Positions 6,846 through 17,268 of a stretch of DNA of 17,789 nt are shown piece after piece (position 1 is the first letter of the stretch; the number at the start of each line of letters is the position of its first letter). The stretch is taken from the NCBI GenBank assembly GCA_036940085.1, contig JALLBK010001164.1, forward strand, positions 1 to 17,789, written 5' to 3'. The notes under the pieces are model-generated. The model did not search any database and was not told the origin of the DNA. It saw only the letters and a program-made list of their open reading frames with translations. A program made the position numbers and the translations under genes. This DNA is from Discostella pseudostelligera (lineage: Eukaryota; Bacillariophyta; Thalassiosirophyceae; Thalassiosirales; Thalassiosiraceae).

Positions 6846-9467
6846 ATGGCCGATTCCGCCGCCGCCACTGCCGCCGCCGCCGATCCAGCGGCAGCATCAA
6901 CAGCAGCAGCACTATCCTGGCTCGAAATCCCCCCCAACAACTGTGATTTCAGCATTGACAACATTCCCTTTGGCATTTGCTCGTTCCCGCCACCACGCCT
7001 TCACTTCGACGACGACGGGTGCATTGTCAACAATCCCGTTCATAATGATGCTGGATACATTTGTAGTCAGTTAGCACCCAGTGAACCACGATGTTGTACG
7101 GCTATTGGAAAGTATGTGGTACCACAGCAGCGGTGGGCAGTAGCAATAACAACAACAATGAAACAATCATCATCACCAACTTTCATCCACGATACATCTT
7201 CTCTCAGCCAACTTTAAATGAATTCATGTCCTGTTCAAAATCAATTTGGATGGCTGTTCGTAATCGATTGATTTGTTTATTTCTTCGTAATGAAGTTATT
7301 CGTCATGTTGGTAGTAGTAGTGGCGGTGGTAGTGTGAGACTCCTACCTGATCCTCGATTGCAACTCAACAAATCATTACAAAATCAAGCTTTTCATTTAC
7401 ACTCCGAAACCCAATATCATCTACCAGCAAAAATTGGTGATTATACTGATTTTTACAGTAGTCGAGAACATGCTACCAATGTCGGCATTATGTTTCGTGG
7501 CAAAGACAATGCATTGCAGCCCAATTGGCTTCATATGCCAATTGGATATCATGGACGGAGTAGTAGTGTCTTTCCAAGTTTGGCAGTGTGCGATAATGTC
7601 GGTATTGATGATAGTGGTGGCGGTGTTGGAGGTGATGGTAGAGGTAGAGGTAGTGATAATGAATCAAGGATGAGCACCATTCGTCGACCATGTGGACAAA
7701 TCCAGTTGGATCCCAAGGACCCAACGAAGGGCAGTACTTATGGATCAAGTAAATTGTTGGACTTTGAGTTGGAAGTGGCCTTCTTTGTGGGTGGACCAAC
7801 GAATCATGACGATGATAATAATTATGATGGCTCCACCTCAAAAGATGCCGACGATGACTGCGGAGAAGGAGGAAGGGTAGCGAACGAGAACAATATCGGA
7901 CGACCACTCACAATCCAACAAGCCAAAGATCGAATTTTTGGTTATGTCCTCATGAACGATTGGTCGGCACGCGACATACAAAAATGGGAATATGTTCCAT
8001 TGGGTCCATTCACTTCCAAGAATTTTGCCACCACGATTAGTCCGTGGGTAGTAACGACGATGGCATTGGAACCGTATCGATGTGATACTAGTGCAGGTAG
8101 GAAGCAGGGTTGTGGTGGAAGTGGAAGTGATGGAGAAAGAGAGGAGCCGACACCTTTGGAGTATTTGAGAGATGATGAGTATGGTATGTGCCTATTTCTT
8201 ATTTGGATTTTGCTTTTCAATCCAATGTTCGTATTTCGATTATATCACTCAACAAAGTATTGGATCATCCCATCGCTACTTCCCGTCAATTTATGCAGGA
8301 AGCTATGATGTCAACCTATCCGTCTCGATTCAAACCAGCACGGGATCATCATCGTCCTCCTCCTCGAACACTACGACAATATGTCAATCCAATCTCAAGA
8401 ACCTCTACTGGTCTTCCGTCCAGCAACTTGTTCATCATTCCGTCACCGGTTGTCCCATGAAATCCGGTGATTTACTTGCCTCTGGTACCATATCCGGAAA
8501 GGAACCGACTAGTTTTGGTAGCATGTTGGAATTGAGTTGGAATGGTACACGTGACATTATGTTATCGAATGGCGAATGTCGGAAATTCTTGGAGGATGGA
8601 GATGCGGTTATTATTGAAGGATCGTGTGCAACGAAGGAAGGGTGGGGTCGGGTAGGCTTTGGTCAATGCTCCGGAAGGGTATTACCTGCCATTCCCTATC
8701 CGTACTATAATGCTTCTCGTAAAGAGGAGGAGGTGGTGAAGGAGGTGGTGGTGAAGCAACCACAACCAAAATATACCGACTTCGAAGTATGGGGCTTCTT
8801 TCGATCCTCCTGTACATGGAGAGTCCGGATTGCTTTATTTGCCAAGGGGATTAAGCATGAATTATATTACCAAGACGCACGAAATTGGCAAGGAGTACCA
8901 ATGAACTCGGCTCCATTCCTCGATTTTACCGACAGTGGGCGGTGTCGTGTCCGTATCACCCAATCTCTTGCCATTATTGAATTCTTAGAGGCTGCCTATC
9001 CGAATCAGGGTGTACCGTTATTGCCCTCGGAACCGGTAGCACGTGCCAAGGCCAAGGAGGTGGCGGAAATTGTATTGTCGCGCACGTTGCCCTTTCAGAG
9101 CATGACTCGTGTGGATTGTATGGACACTATTGATGAGGATGATGCGGATGATCAAGAGAATTTAGTGTTTGCAATCAAGAATGTCAAGGTAGGATTGGCA
9201 AAGTTGGAAAGTACGTTGCTCCCCTTTCACACGCTATCGGAAGAAGTTAGGGAAAAGCCCGCTGCGGAAACTGATTCGACGATTGGTGGTCCATATGCCA
9301 TTGGAACGCACGGACCTACACTTGCGGATATTTGTCTCGTAACGCAATTGTTCGATGCACGTCGTTTGGGTATCGATATTAGTGACTATCCAACACTGAA
9401 GAAGGTGAATGATGTTTGTGCTGATCATGTTTGGTTTGGGACTGATGCCTTCCCAGATTATTGCTAG
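6846..9467 (+). CDS. Fumarylacetoacetase fused to maleylacetoacetate isomerase (zeta GST)
   Basis: The two enzymes catalyse the last two steps of Phe/Tyr (homogentisate) breakdown: isomerisation of maleylacetoacetate, then hydrolysis of fumarylacetoacetate to fumarate and acetoacetate. The FAH part runs to about 8700. It shows [16 protein letters not shown] (7439 on; metal Asp and catalytic His), [17 protein letters not shown] (7762-7791; metal Glu pair), [12 protein letters not shown] (from about 7955), [11 protein letters not shown] and [12 protein letters not shown] charged linker leads to a zeta GST with SSCTWRVR (from 8805; the active-site Ser-Ser-Cys type) and [12 protein letters not shown]. 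The start at 6846 has context CAACCATGGC and is followed by the FAH-like [12 protein letters not shown]. Intron 8184-8298 (GTATGT...TGCAG, phase 1) is clear. Between 7112 and 7207 the frame changes: either a phase 0 intron (7119-7207, or 7116-7207) or a one-base error or mutation. With the intron the product is about 805 residues. Asp/Gly/Asn-rich inserts lie near 7605-7670 and 7805-7895. Confidence 0.92.
8184..8298 (+). other. 115-nt intron in the FAH-MAAI gene
   Basis: The donor GTATGT and acceptor TTTATGCAG join DDEYG to [12 protein letters not shown], restoring the conserved FAH order. It is phase 1: the G at 8183 joins GA at 8299-8300. Confidence 0.9.
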
Positions 9468-9908
9468 CCGATGTTGGACGAATACATTGGAGAAGACGTA
9501 ATTGATCAAAGAGGCCTAGAGTGAGAGTATTCAGATATTGTACGGTAGCATTCCGTTCTCATTCAGCCCTTTAATGCACTACTAAGATAAGAGAAGGTCG
9601 ATACTGCATTAAGAGGAGACATGATACATTTTCATCATTATGTAACGGTATGACAAAACTATATCGTATCCCCATTCCTACTCAATGCCTTGTGTGATAC
9701 TCTCAAGACAGTGAGCATTCGAGTAGCAAGGAGCCGAACAGCAACCTTCCTCTCTCAAGTGTACAGGTTTGGATTTGGCCGTCGAAAGGAGTTGAGATAG
9801 AATTAGCCATCCGACGTAATATCTTGCCCAACACCAACTCTACCATCGATCCTAAGTAGTTCATGGTTCTCTTTTAGAGAGGATCCGCATCTCATCACCG
9901 CTCAAAAA
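9468..9908. other. Convergent 3' flanks of the FAH-MAAI and light-harvesting genes
   Basis: About 440 bp separate the two stop codons. I see no gene, RNA structure or long repeat; it should hold both 3' untranslated regions. Confidence 0.6.
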
Positions 9909-11053
9909 CTAGAGCAATGGCTCGCCTGTAACGAAGTTGTGGTGGATCATACCACCAATTGCCAACATGGCCAACCTTCCATTCTTAATCTCCTGCAATT
10001 GCAACTTGTTCATCTCTTCCGCACTACTCTTCTTCCAATATCCCATGGGATCAAATCCCAAATTTCCCGGCACGCGCTCCGGGTCCTCGAACATGGTCTC
10101 CATGGTGATCTTACCCTTGTTGGTACGGAATTCTTCCACACCGGCAAAGAAGACAATTTGCATCATAGCACTCATGCCCACGGCACTGGGAGCCATGTTG
10201 GAATCATCGACATGCATGGATTGGAACATGGGGAAGTTGACGAATTGAGAAACGATGAAACCAGTGGTGGCAAGCATGGAAACACGGCCGTGCTTGATTT
10301 CGGCTTCTTGGAGCCATTTAATGTCCCAAAGGTCGGAGAGGCCTAGGGGGTCAAAGCCAACGGAGCCAATGAGACCGTCCGTCTTGGAGGGGTTGGTGAG
10401 GAAGGGTACCGATTTGGACATTTCGGCATTGAGGGCGGTGGTGGCCTGGAAAAAGATAATCCATTGATAAGATAATCAATAGAGAGAAAAGAGTGAAGGA
10501 ATATGAAAGAGAGGAAGTGAGATGAGATGGTGTTGATTCAAAGATATTGGATGATCGGTACATTGACGAAAAATACAGCCAATATTGAAGATGAAGCCCA
10601 CTTCGACCATCAGTTGGCAGCTTGAGCAGAGATGATTGGGCACGGCATTCAATACTTCGAGTGATCATCACCAAGATCCCCCCAAATCGATACGCTCGTG
10701 CATGGCAACAACCTTCCAATATCATTCCAGCTGAATGTCGTGCCCATGACTTCTTGCACCAAAATTGACATCACAAATTGCGCTGACACCACCACAACAA
10801 CAACAACAACAAACAAAGTATTCCATGCATCCCGCAATGAGATTTTTCGAGAGGATTTTCGGTGGCTATCGGTGTCGGTGGCCACCTCTCTCGCGCTCGT
10901 TCGGTTGCTCCTGCCATTCATCCACCGACAAGACAAAATCAACCCAACTAAAAGACATTCTCTCTCTAATAATCGCACCTTGCCAGTGGGGGCAACCGGG
11001 GCGAAGGCCGAGGCAGAGCCCAATAGGGCAGCGATGGTGGCAATCTTCATCAT
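9909..11053 (-). CDS. Fucoxanthin-chlorophyll a/c light-harvesting protein, plastid-targeted
   Basis: Exons are 11053-10979 and 10445-9909, giving 203 residues, the usual FCP size. Exon 1 (25 codons) encodes a signal peptide ending ASA-FAPVAPTGK, the ASAFAP-type motif that routes proteins into stramenopile plastids. Exon 2 encodes the mature antenna protein. It has a GFDPLG element before helix 1, helix 1 with EIKHGRVSML (about residues 74-83; chlorophyll-ligating Glu and Arg), a second GFDPMGY element, and helix 3 with EIKNGRLAMLAIGG (from about 177). It binds fucoxanthin and chlorophylls a and c in thylakoid membranes. The intron at 10446-10978 (donor GTGCGA, acceptor TTTTCCAG, phase 0) is 533 nt, longer than others here. 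The LHC subfamily (Lhcf versus Lhcr) is not decided. It is divergent from the phosphate transporter. Confidence 0.94.
10446..10978 (-). other. 533-nt intron separating targeting exon from antenna domain
   Basis: It is phase 0 and falls right after the targeting sequence. It contains a CAA-type short repeat at about 10790-10815. Open frames inside it on both strands show no recognisable domain. Confidence 0.8.
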
Positions 11054-11295
11054 GGTTTAGGTGTTGGTAGGGCACGACGGACGACGACGATAGTGTTGGC
11101 TGGATTGGATCGACGATGGCGATGGTGCACCTTCTTGTGTGGTGCGTGAGAGAAGAGAAGATGGAGAGGAATCGAAGTTGAGGTTCAAGATCGCGGCAAG
11201 ATGTACAGGATCTATGTAGGAATTGGTACTTTGGCGAACTATGGCGAAGAGGCGTACGTGTTGCCCTCTTTTGTGTCCAATGTGGATAGATTTGA

Positions 11296-11307
11296 TTTTG
11301 GCGGGAA
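11296..11307 (-). promoter_or_regulatory. E2F-like site (TTTTGGCGGGAA)
   Basis: On the minus strand this reads TTCCCGCCAAAA, a close match to the E2F consensus TTTSSCGC. It lies 243 bp upstream of the antenna start codon and in opposite orientation to the site at 11427. Confidence 0.5.
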
Positions 11308-11311
11308 CTTG

Positions 11312-11333
11312 CAGACAGACAGACAGAAGCACT

Positions 11334-11395
<62 letters not shown>

Positions 11396-11405
11396 AGCAC
11401 TGACG
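11312..11405. repeat. (ACAG)n microsatellite bounded by a duplicated 26-bp unit
   Basis: A 26-bp sequence consisting of ACAG units followed by AAGCACTGACG occurs at 11312-11337 and again, identical, at 11380-11405, 68 bp apart. Between them lie further uninterrupted ACAG units. This suggests slippage or unequal exchange that copied both the repeat and its unique edge. Confidence 0.9.
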
Positions 11406-11426
11406 AGTCTGTCCGTCGCCTCAACA

Positions 11427-11453
11427 TTTCCCGCCAAAAGAGACTTGGCGCCA
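11427..11453 (+). promoter_or_regulatory. E2F-like site plus TGGCGCCA palindrome
   Basis: TTTCCCGCCAAAA at 11427-11439 is a textbook-like E2F match, and TGGCGCCA at 11446-11453 resembles the motif repeated before the FAH-MAAI gene. Function is inferred only from sequence match and intergenic position. Confidence 0.5.
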
Positions 11454-12297
11454 CTTTGCGAGAAACGAGAAGGGGGCTTTCCTTTTTGTGCTCGAGGGCT
11501 CTGCTCCAGAACAGCCCGGCAAGTAAGTTCAAGGAGTCCTTCGCTTAGAATTGAGTATTGAATCCTATGTTAGGATGTAGCCGAAGTCCCACTTCAAACA
11601 CCACAATCTTTCTGTCGCATCTCTCTAGAGAGAGAGTGGAACAGGATGGAACACAAGAGATGAATGATGGGTGACGGACAGATGGCGCCGACCGCCCCGC
11701 CACCGACCGTGGTTATTGCCCATGCGTCCAAGCACAATGAACAAATAATGACCATGGTGGACAAAACGCCGCCCATCCGAAATACTGATGTCAACAAAGA
11801 TTCATACCGATGAATCTACCCGAGATCTTCTTTCTTTGCAAGAAACCCCAGAATCCGCCTTCAAAAGTTTGGATACTCTATTCCAATATACTGCAGCGTA
11901 TCTACTGCGATGCACCATGCAGAAGCAGGTGGTGGTGCGTGATGTCTGTCTCTCCCTACGCTGGGGGGTGTCACTAATTTCCATCGGCCATTCGTTTCGT
12001 TGACTGAAAGTGGATAGGATAGGATGATGCAGCCTGCTACTGCTGCTCGATGGGGCGAGAGAGCGACAGGGCGTATATTATTTTCACCCCCCTTCTTCGA
12101 TAGAACAACTTCGTCGTTTTTGTGTCAGATCATGCCGATCGATCAAGAGGTGAGCGATGTGACATAAAACACCGGCAATCCCAAAATAATTTGATGCTGT
12201 CGTGTCGTCGTCGATTACAACCCATAAATAATCTATCTCGACTTCGATAGCGATTATCTTTGGAGACATCGCAGCAAAGTCAAACGATACAGTAGTG

Positions 12298-14542
12298 ATG
12301 AGTTTCTTGAAGAAATCGGTGGGCAGATCTGATGCCGAGGCCGAGTTGGCCAATGGTCTCAACAACGAGGAGGCAGTCGATGCCGAGAAGCAGATGGGTG
12401 GAAAGTGAGTAGCATAGTATCTTTTCTTTGGCGGTTGCATAAGATGCCTCATCATTATTTGTTTCATTATGATGATGACTCCGATGCTAATAACACACAT
12501 GACTTCTCTCACTCATACATCTTTGATACACATACATTAATGTTCTTCTCCATCCAGGCCCCAAGATTCTACCGTCGACGATCTCGACGACATCACTTGG
12601 GGAGACGTCTGCCGTACTTGCTGGGTCCACACTCCGGCCCAATGGGCCAAAATCGCACTGAACTTAACCATGGTGCTATTTTGTCTTTATTGGTTCATCT
12701 TCTCCCTGGAACTGCTTAGTACTGGTGCCAAGGTATTGACGGGATGTGCCGCAGCCGGACTCTTTGGTGGGAATACCAACCCAGTAGCTTCTCTCATTGT
12801 CGGTATTATTGTGACTGTACTACTCCAATCGTCGAGTACGACAACATCGATTATTGTGGCGTTGGTCGGTGCTGGTTCGGTTCCTGTCGAGCCGGCCATT
12901 TTCATGGTCATGGGTGCCAACATTGGAACGTAAGTTTGTTTGCTACTGCTGCTGATGATGTTGTTGCTACAGTTGCATTCCTTGCAGTGTATTGCATCAT
13001 CTGCTTTGTTCATCCATTATTTAACCTACACGCTATGAACCTCTTCTTTACCATTTGCACAGGTCGGTAACCAACACCATTGTAGCCATTGGTCAAATGG
13101 GCAACGGAGATGAACTCGAACGTGCCTTTGCTGGAGCCACCGTCCATGATTGCTTCAACTTCCTCTCCGTATTGGTCATGTTCCCATTGGAATGTGCCTC
13201 GCATTTCCTTGCTATTATGACTGGAGCCATGGTCAAGAACTACGCTCCTTCTCAAAATTCTGGAAGCGGTAATGGTGGTATTAAGGCTATCATCTCCCCT
13301 ATCCTCGATCGTATCGTTATTTCCAACTCGAACGTTATGAAGACGGTAGCGGCCGGTGGATCCTGTGAAGAGTTTTACCCCACCGAATGCAATCCGGCCG
13401 GCACACACACTTACCAGGCGTGCGCCAAGGATGGTAAGGTTGGGTTGATTACTTGCAACAAGGAGCATGGGTATTGTCCTCTGTTCTTTTTGGAGGGCGC
13501 GACGAAGAGTAATGATACTACGTGAGTATTGTATTATGAAATGAAGATATATGCATTCTCGTGCACGGTTTTGTCAAACATTTCAATGTGGACTCAATTG
13601 CACTAAATACGTCATCATGCATGCTACCTCTTTGTCTACTTTAGGTCGGGTGGTATCAGTCTCCTTCTCGGCATCATCTTCCTTATGATTTGCCTTACAG
13701 GATTAGTCATGGTCTTGAAGTCGATGCTTCTCGGAGCATCCACAAGAATTATCAAGAAGGCAACTGCGATCAATGGGTACATTTCCATGATTATCGGTTG
13801 CGGTCTTACCATGGCAGTGCAAAGTTCGAGTGTCACTACCTCTGTTTTGACACCACTGGTCGGATTGGACATTGTCTCCCTGCAACAAATGTACCCCCTG
13901 ACACTTGGTGCGAACATTGGTACAACAATCACATCGATTATGGCAGCACTTGTTTCATCGACCTCGGCGGCTATGCAAGTTGCATTGGCACACTTCTTCT
14001 TCAACATCTTTGGTATTGTTATCTGGTACCCAGTACCCTTCATGAGGCGCGTTCCCTTGGCCATGGCAACGGCCTTGGGTAAGGCAACTAGGTGGTGGCG
14101 TGGCTTCCCATTCCTCTACATTGCCACGGTCTTCTTTATCATCCCGCTCATTCTTCTTGGTCTGAGCTCCCTCTTTGTTTCCAGTTCCAAGGCCCTTGTC
14201 ACGTTGGGAGTACTCCTTCTCGTTATTCTTATATTGCTCGCTGCCAAGTTTTTCTACTGGTGGTTTAGGAAGGACGGACGCGCCATCACCGAGGCTAGCT
14301 TCAAACGCCGTCAGTTTAAGAAGGATGTCATGACTGCGATTATTGACGAGTGGAATCCCCTCGTGGAGGATGTCAAAAATCTCAAGAATCATACTGGTTA
14401 TGAACAATGTGATAATGATGCCGAAGACGATGTCGTGAAGGATGTTGAGAAGCCCTTGGATGATGATAAGACTGGTCACACTACTGTTCATGATTCTACC
14501 CGAGACTTTGAAGAGTTTGAAAAGAAGTACATCAACAACTAG
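12298..14542 (+). CDS. Type II Na+/phosphate cotransporter (SLC34/NptA family)
   Basis: Exons are 12298-12404, 12558-12929, 13063-13521 and 13645-14542, giving 611 residues. Introns of 153, 133 and 123 nt have GTGAGT/GTAAGT donors and CAG/TAG acceptors, and all are phase 2. The protein has the family's inverted duplication. The first half carries LLQSSSTTTS (about 12817-12846) and GANIGTSVTNT, across the exon 2/3 junction. The second half carries VQSSSVTTS (about 13816-13842) and GANIGTTIT (about 13909). These QSSS and GANIGT elements form the substrate and Na+ site. A Cys-containing loop between the halves (13360-13480) matches the large extracellular loop of SLC34 proteins. The C-terminus is acidic and cytosolic by analogy. 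It should import inorganic phosphate across the plasma membrane or another membrane with Na+; regulation by phosphate is plausible but not shown by the sequence. Confidence 0.93.
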
Positions 14543-14908
14543 ACGTTTAGATATAGGAGTATATTTTCGTTTTGTTTAGACCGGATGATTTCGTAGGTGG
14601 GTTGAAACCGCGGAATGGTATCATTGCGAGTGCTGTCTGCAGTTTGATTAGTACATTTAGTGTAGTTAGGCTTAATTGTAATAAATTGTGATGTTTTGAG
14701 CCATTTCTTATCACTCTTACTCTGCGGTTTAGTTCGATGCCCATATCTACCTCGCTCAGCCCTCTTCGCAGACATGCCGCGCTTAATGGTACTATTGCAC
14801 TACTCGTTGATGCCCAAACATTCAACGACGATCCCATGTAAAGATTGTTGTTGCATCGCCAAATTCCAAAACCGTAACGGAAATTAATTTCACATCACTG
14901 CCTTGCCC
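14543..14908. other. Convergent 3' flanks of the transporter and plastid-protein genes
   Basis: Some 366 bp lie between the two stop codons. It is moderately AT-rich, with AATAAA at about 14680 as a possible polyadenylation signal for the plus-strand gene. I see no gene or structured element. Confidence 0.5.
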
Positions 14909-17268
14909 CTATGACTCCTCTCCATCGATCTGGTTTGGTGGAGTCGATGAAGACGTTGACGCTCCTTTGCGAGTTCCCCGACTTCTTTCCGAAGACCTCC
15001 TTGCACCTGCACTTCGTGGTCCTGGACCATCGTTGGAGAATGACGACGATGACTCAACATCCGCAGGCTCAGAGGAAGGAGTAGGAGGAGGTGGTGGTGA
15101 TAGTGCGGTATCGTCAACTGAATCTACAACTACGGTTGTCACTGGTTTCTTGGATATTACCACCTCGGCCTTCTTTGCCGATTGGGGCTAGGTGAGATAA
15201 AATAACATTGGAGCATGGGTTTGAGATGAGGCCGGTATGCACACCATCGATGGGTATGAAGAGTAGATTAACAGTGTGTACAAATAACATCCAACCACGC
15301 CTCTTCTTTCCTCTTACCTTGGCCGCCAATCCCTTCTCAATCGCCTGAGATGCTGCATCGGCAAGTCGTCTCACTAATATATCCTCACCAGGAAGTGGCG
15401 ATGCACTAATCGATCCAAATCCCTTGGAGGCATCTCCTGCACCACGCCATGCCATCATGCCCGACTCTCCAACCTCAATGATCATTTTTCCGGATGTGAC
15501 CGAGTTGAAATTTACTAACTCTTGCCACACAATTTCAACGGCATAGACATCCTCCTTTCCATCAACATTGGTGACGGTGGAAGAGGAGGAGGAGGATGAG
15601 GAGGATTGGAGGAGGGCATAGACAGGACGAGCACCCACACGAATACCAGCAATATCATAGGAGCGCAAAACGGCTGGGGCCCATTTGGTAGCAATCCATT
15701 CAGCTAGGCGTTTCGTGGAGGGTACCGATGCAAATTCGGCACGGAAGAGACGTCGTGGTTGTTGTTGTGTAACACCGCCGCCGCTGACACTGGAAGATGA
15801 TGGAGACATTTTCATTTCGGTAACGACACGTCCAAACTCGGCATTCCATTCATCATCGGTAGGCTTTTCCGTCCCGGCAAAGGAAGACAATGAGACATCC
15901 AAAGTAGTAGTCCTAGTATCATCCTTACCGATACTTTCAATCTTACCCATGCCCAAGCGTGATACTGCCTCGGCAACCGCCAAACGATTCGATTTGAATG
16001 TCATTCCCCCTCCCGATGAGGATGATGAGGAGGAAGATGTTGATGAGAAGATGGTTGGATCAACACGTACCGATCGCTGGGTGTACATGTCTCGTACTAT
16101 GGGATCACGTTTTGGACCGCCCATGAAGGGTGATGATTCGGGCTGTGCATATATAATGACAAGGTGGCGAGCGATATGTAGAGTGAGGAAGAGGAGGACG
16201 TCGTCGTCGTCGTTGTGAGTAGTGGCGTTTGCATGCAATGGTTGGTGAAATAATTGCTTGAAAGAAAAAGACATGCTTCGACAGTATCAATATTTTTCTT
16301 TCAAAAACACTCACCGATGATTCAGGTGCACCAAACAATTCGCCATATCGAATCACGATACTTCCACCAGCATTCATCAAGGTAGTCGGTACTAATGGTT
16401 CGTCCTTCTTTCCACCAAACAAGTCAATTCCAAACAATCCCCCACCACCACTGGCTTCACCCTTGTTGTTATTGTTGTCGGAGGATGCCATGCTCTCCAC
16501 TACTTCTTCTACCCCCGTTGGAAGGATGGCAATCACATTTTTCTTGCTGCCCCCATTACTTGTCGTAGATGCTGTTGTTGGTTGCATATTCCCCACCGCC
16601 TCCTTGGTAGCCAATCGAATTGCCGCTCGTATCATTGTTTCCTCCATCATTATTTCGTTATCCTTATTATTCATTGATGATCCATTATCATAGGTGCTAA
16701 TGATGCATTTGGAATTGGCACACCATGCTGCCATGGCGGTGAGTGCGCTATTGCTACTACTACTAGTGCTTCTTCCATTGTTATTGTCCGGGATCTGCTG
16801 CTGGAGGAGACTGTCCGCCGAAGCACCCGCCAATTCCAACGAGCCACCAGAGGATTGTATGGCCGTGAGAGTATCGGATGTGAGTGACACTACTTGTTTC
16901 ACGGATGATGATTCTGAAGAAGCAGATGCAGCAGCAGTGGTAGTTGTTGTAGTAGTGGAAGGTGGTGAGACTACAAACCACTTGACCGATCCACCAAGGC
17001 GCGCTGCTTCAATGGAAGTCATTTCACCAATTCCACCCGGAGGTGAGATGACGACGACTACATCGACATTGGATGATGATGATGTGGCCAGCAGTGGTGG
17101 CAGTGATAGTCGCGATTGTAATAATTGAGCCGATGCCGTGGCCTTGGCCTTGGTGATGATCGTCGATGTCGTCGTCGTCAATGGCCGACGAGTTGAAAAG
17201 GCATCGCTACTGCTGCTAATGCTGGCAAACACAATTGCAATGAGGAGGAATTTAGTCATTGAAGACAT
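14909..17268 (-). CDS. Plastid-targeted Rossmann-like protein of unknown function
   Basis: Exons are 17268-16315, 16142-15318 and 15187-14909, giving about 685 residues. Introns of 172 and 130 nt (GTGAGT...GCACAG and GTAAGA...CCTAG) are both phase 0. The N-terminus is a signal peptide ending SSSDA-FSTRR, an ASAF-like motif that predicts plastid import. At about residues 69-102 a hydrophobic strand VDVVVVIS is followed by PPGGIGEMTSIEAARLG, like the dinucleotide-binding loop of a Rossmann fold. Across the first junction, SIVIRYGELFGAPESS and then GGPKRDPIVRDMYTQRSVRVDP resemble atypical SDR/NmrA-like NAD(P)-binding proteins, without a clear catalytic Tyr-x3-Lys. A following region (from about 15960 down to 15318) has strands and helices but no domain I know. 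Exon 3 is a Pro/Ser/Arg-rich tail. Asn- and Ser-rich inserts are frequent. A reductase or an assembly factor are both possible; I cannot name it. Confidence 0.72.

Larger units (their letters stand above)
11054..12297. promoter_or_regulatory. Divergent intergenic region between the antenna and phosphate-transporter genes
   Basis: About 1.24 kb separates the two divergent start codons and should contain both promoters. It holds the E2F-like sites and ACAG repeat at 11296-11453, a 12-bp palindrome CTCTCTAGAGAG at 11621-11632, a GGCGCC at about 11685, and a GTATATTAT stretch at about 12073 that could be a TATA-like element for the transporter. No protein or RNA gene is supported here; open frames over the ACAG run are products of the repeat. 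Confidence 0.55.

Noticed and set aside
6596..6976. 126-codon minus-strand frame with Ala-rich tract
   Set aside because: It is antisense to the GCC/GCA-rich start of the FAH-MAAI gene, so the Ala runs are a reflection of that exon.
11057..11561. Open frames on both strands across the ACAG array (VCLS and TDRQ repeats)
   Set aside because: A 4-bp repeat translates as a periodic peptide in any stop-free frame; no conserved flanking sequence supports coding.
12084..12512. 142-codon minus-strand frame over the first exon and first intron of the phosphate transporter
   Set aside because: It crosses a well-supported exon and intron of the opposite strand and shows no family motif.
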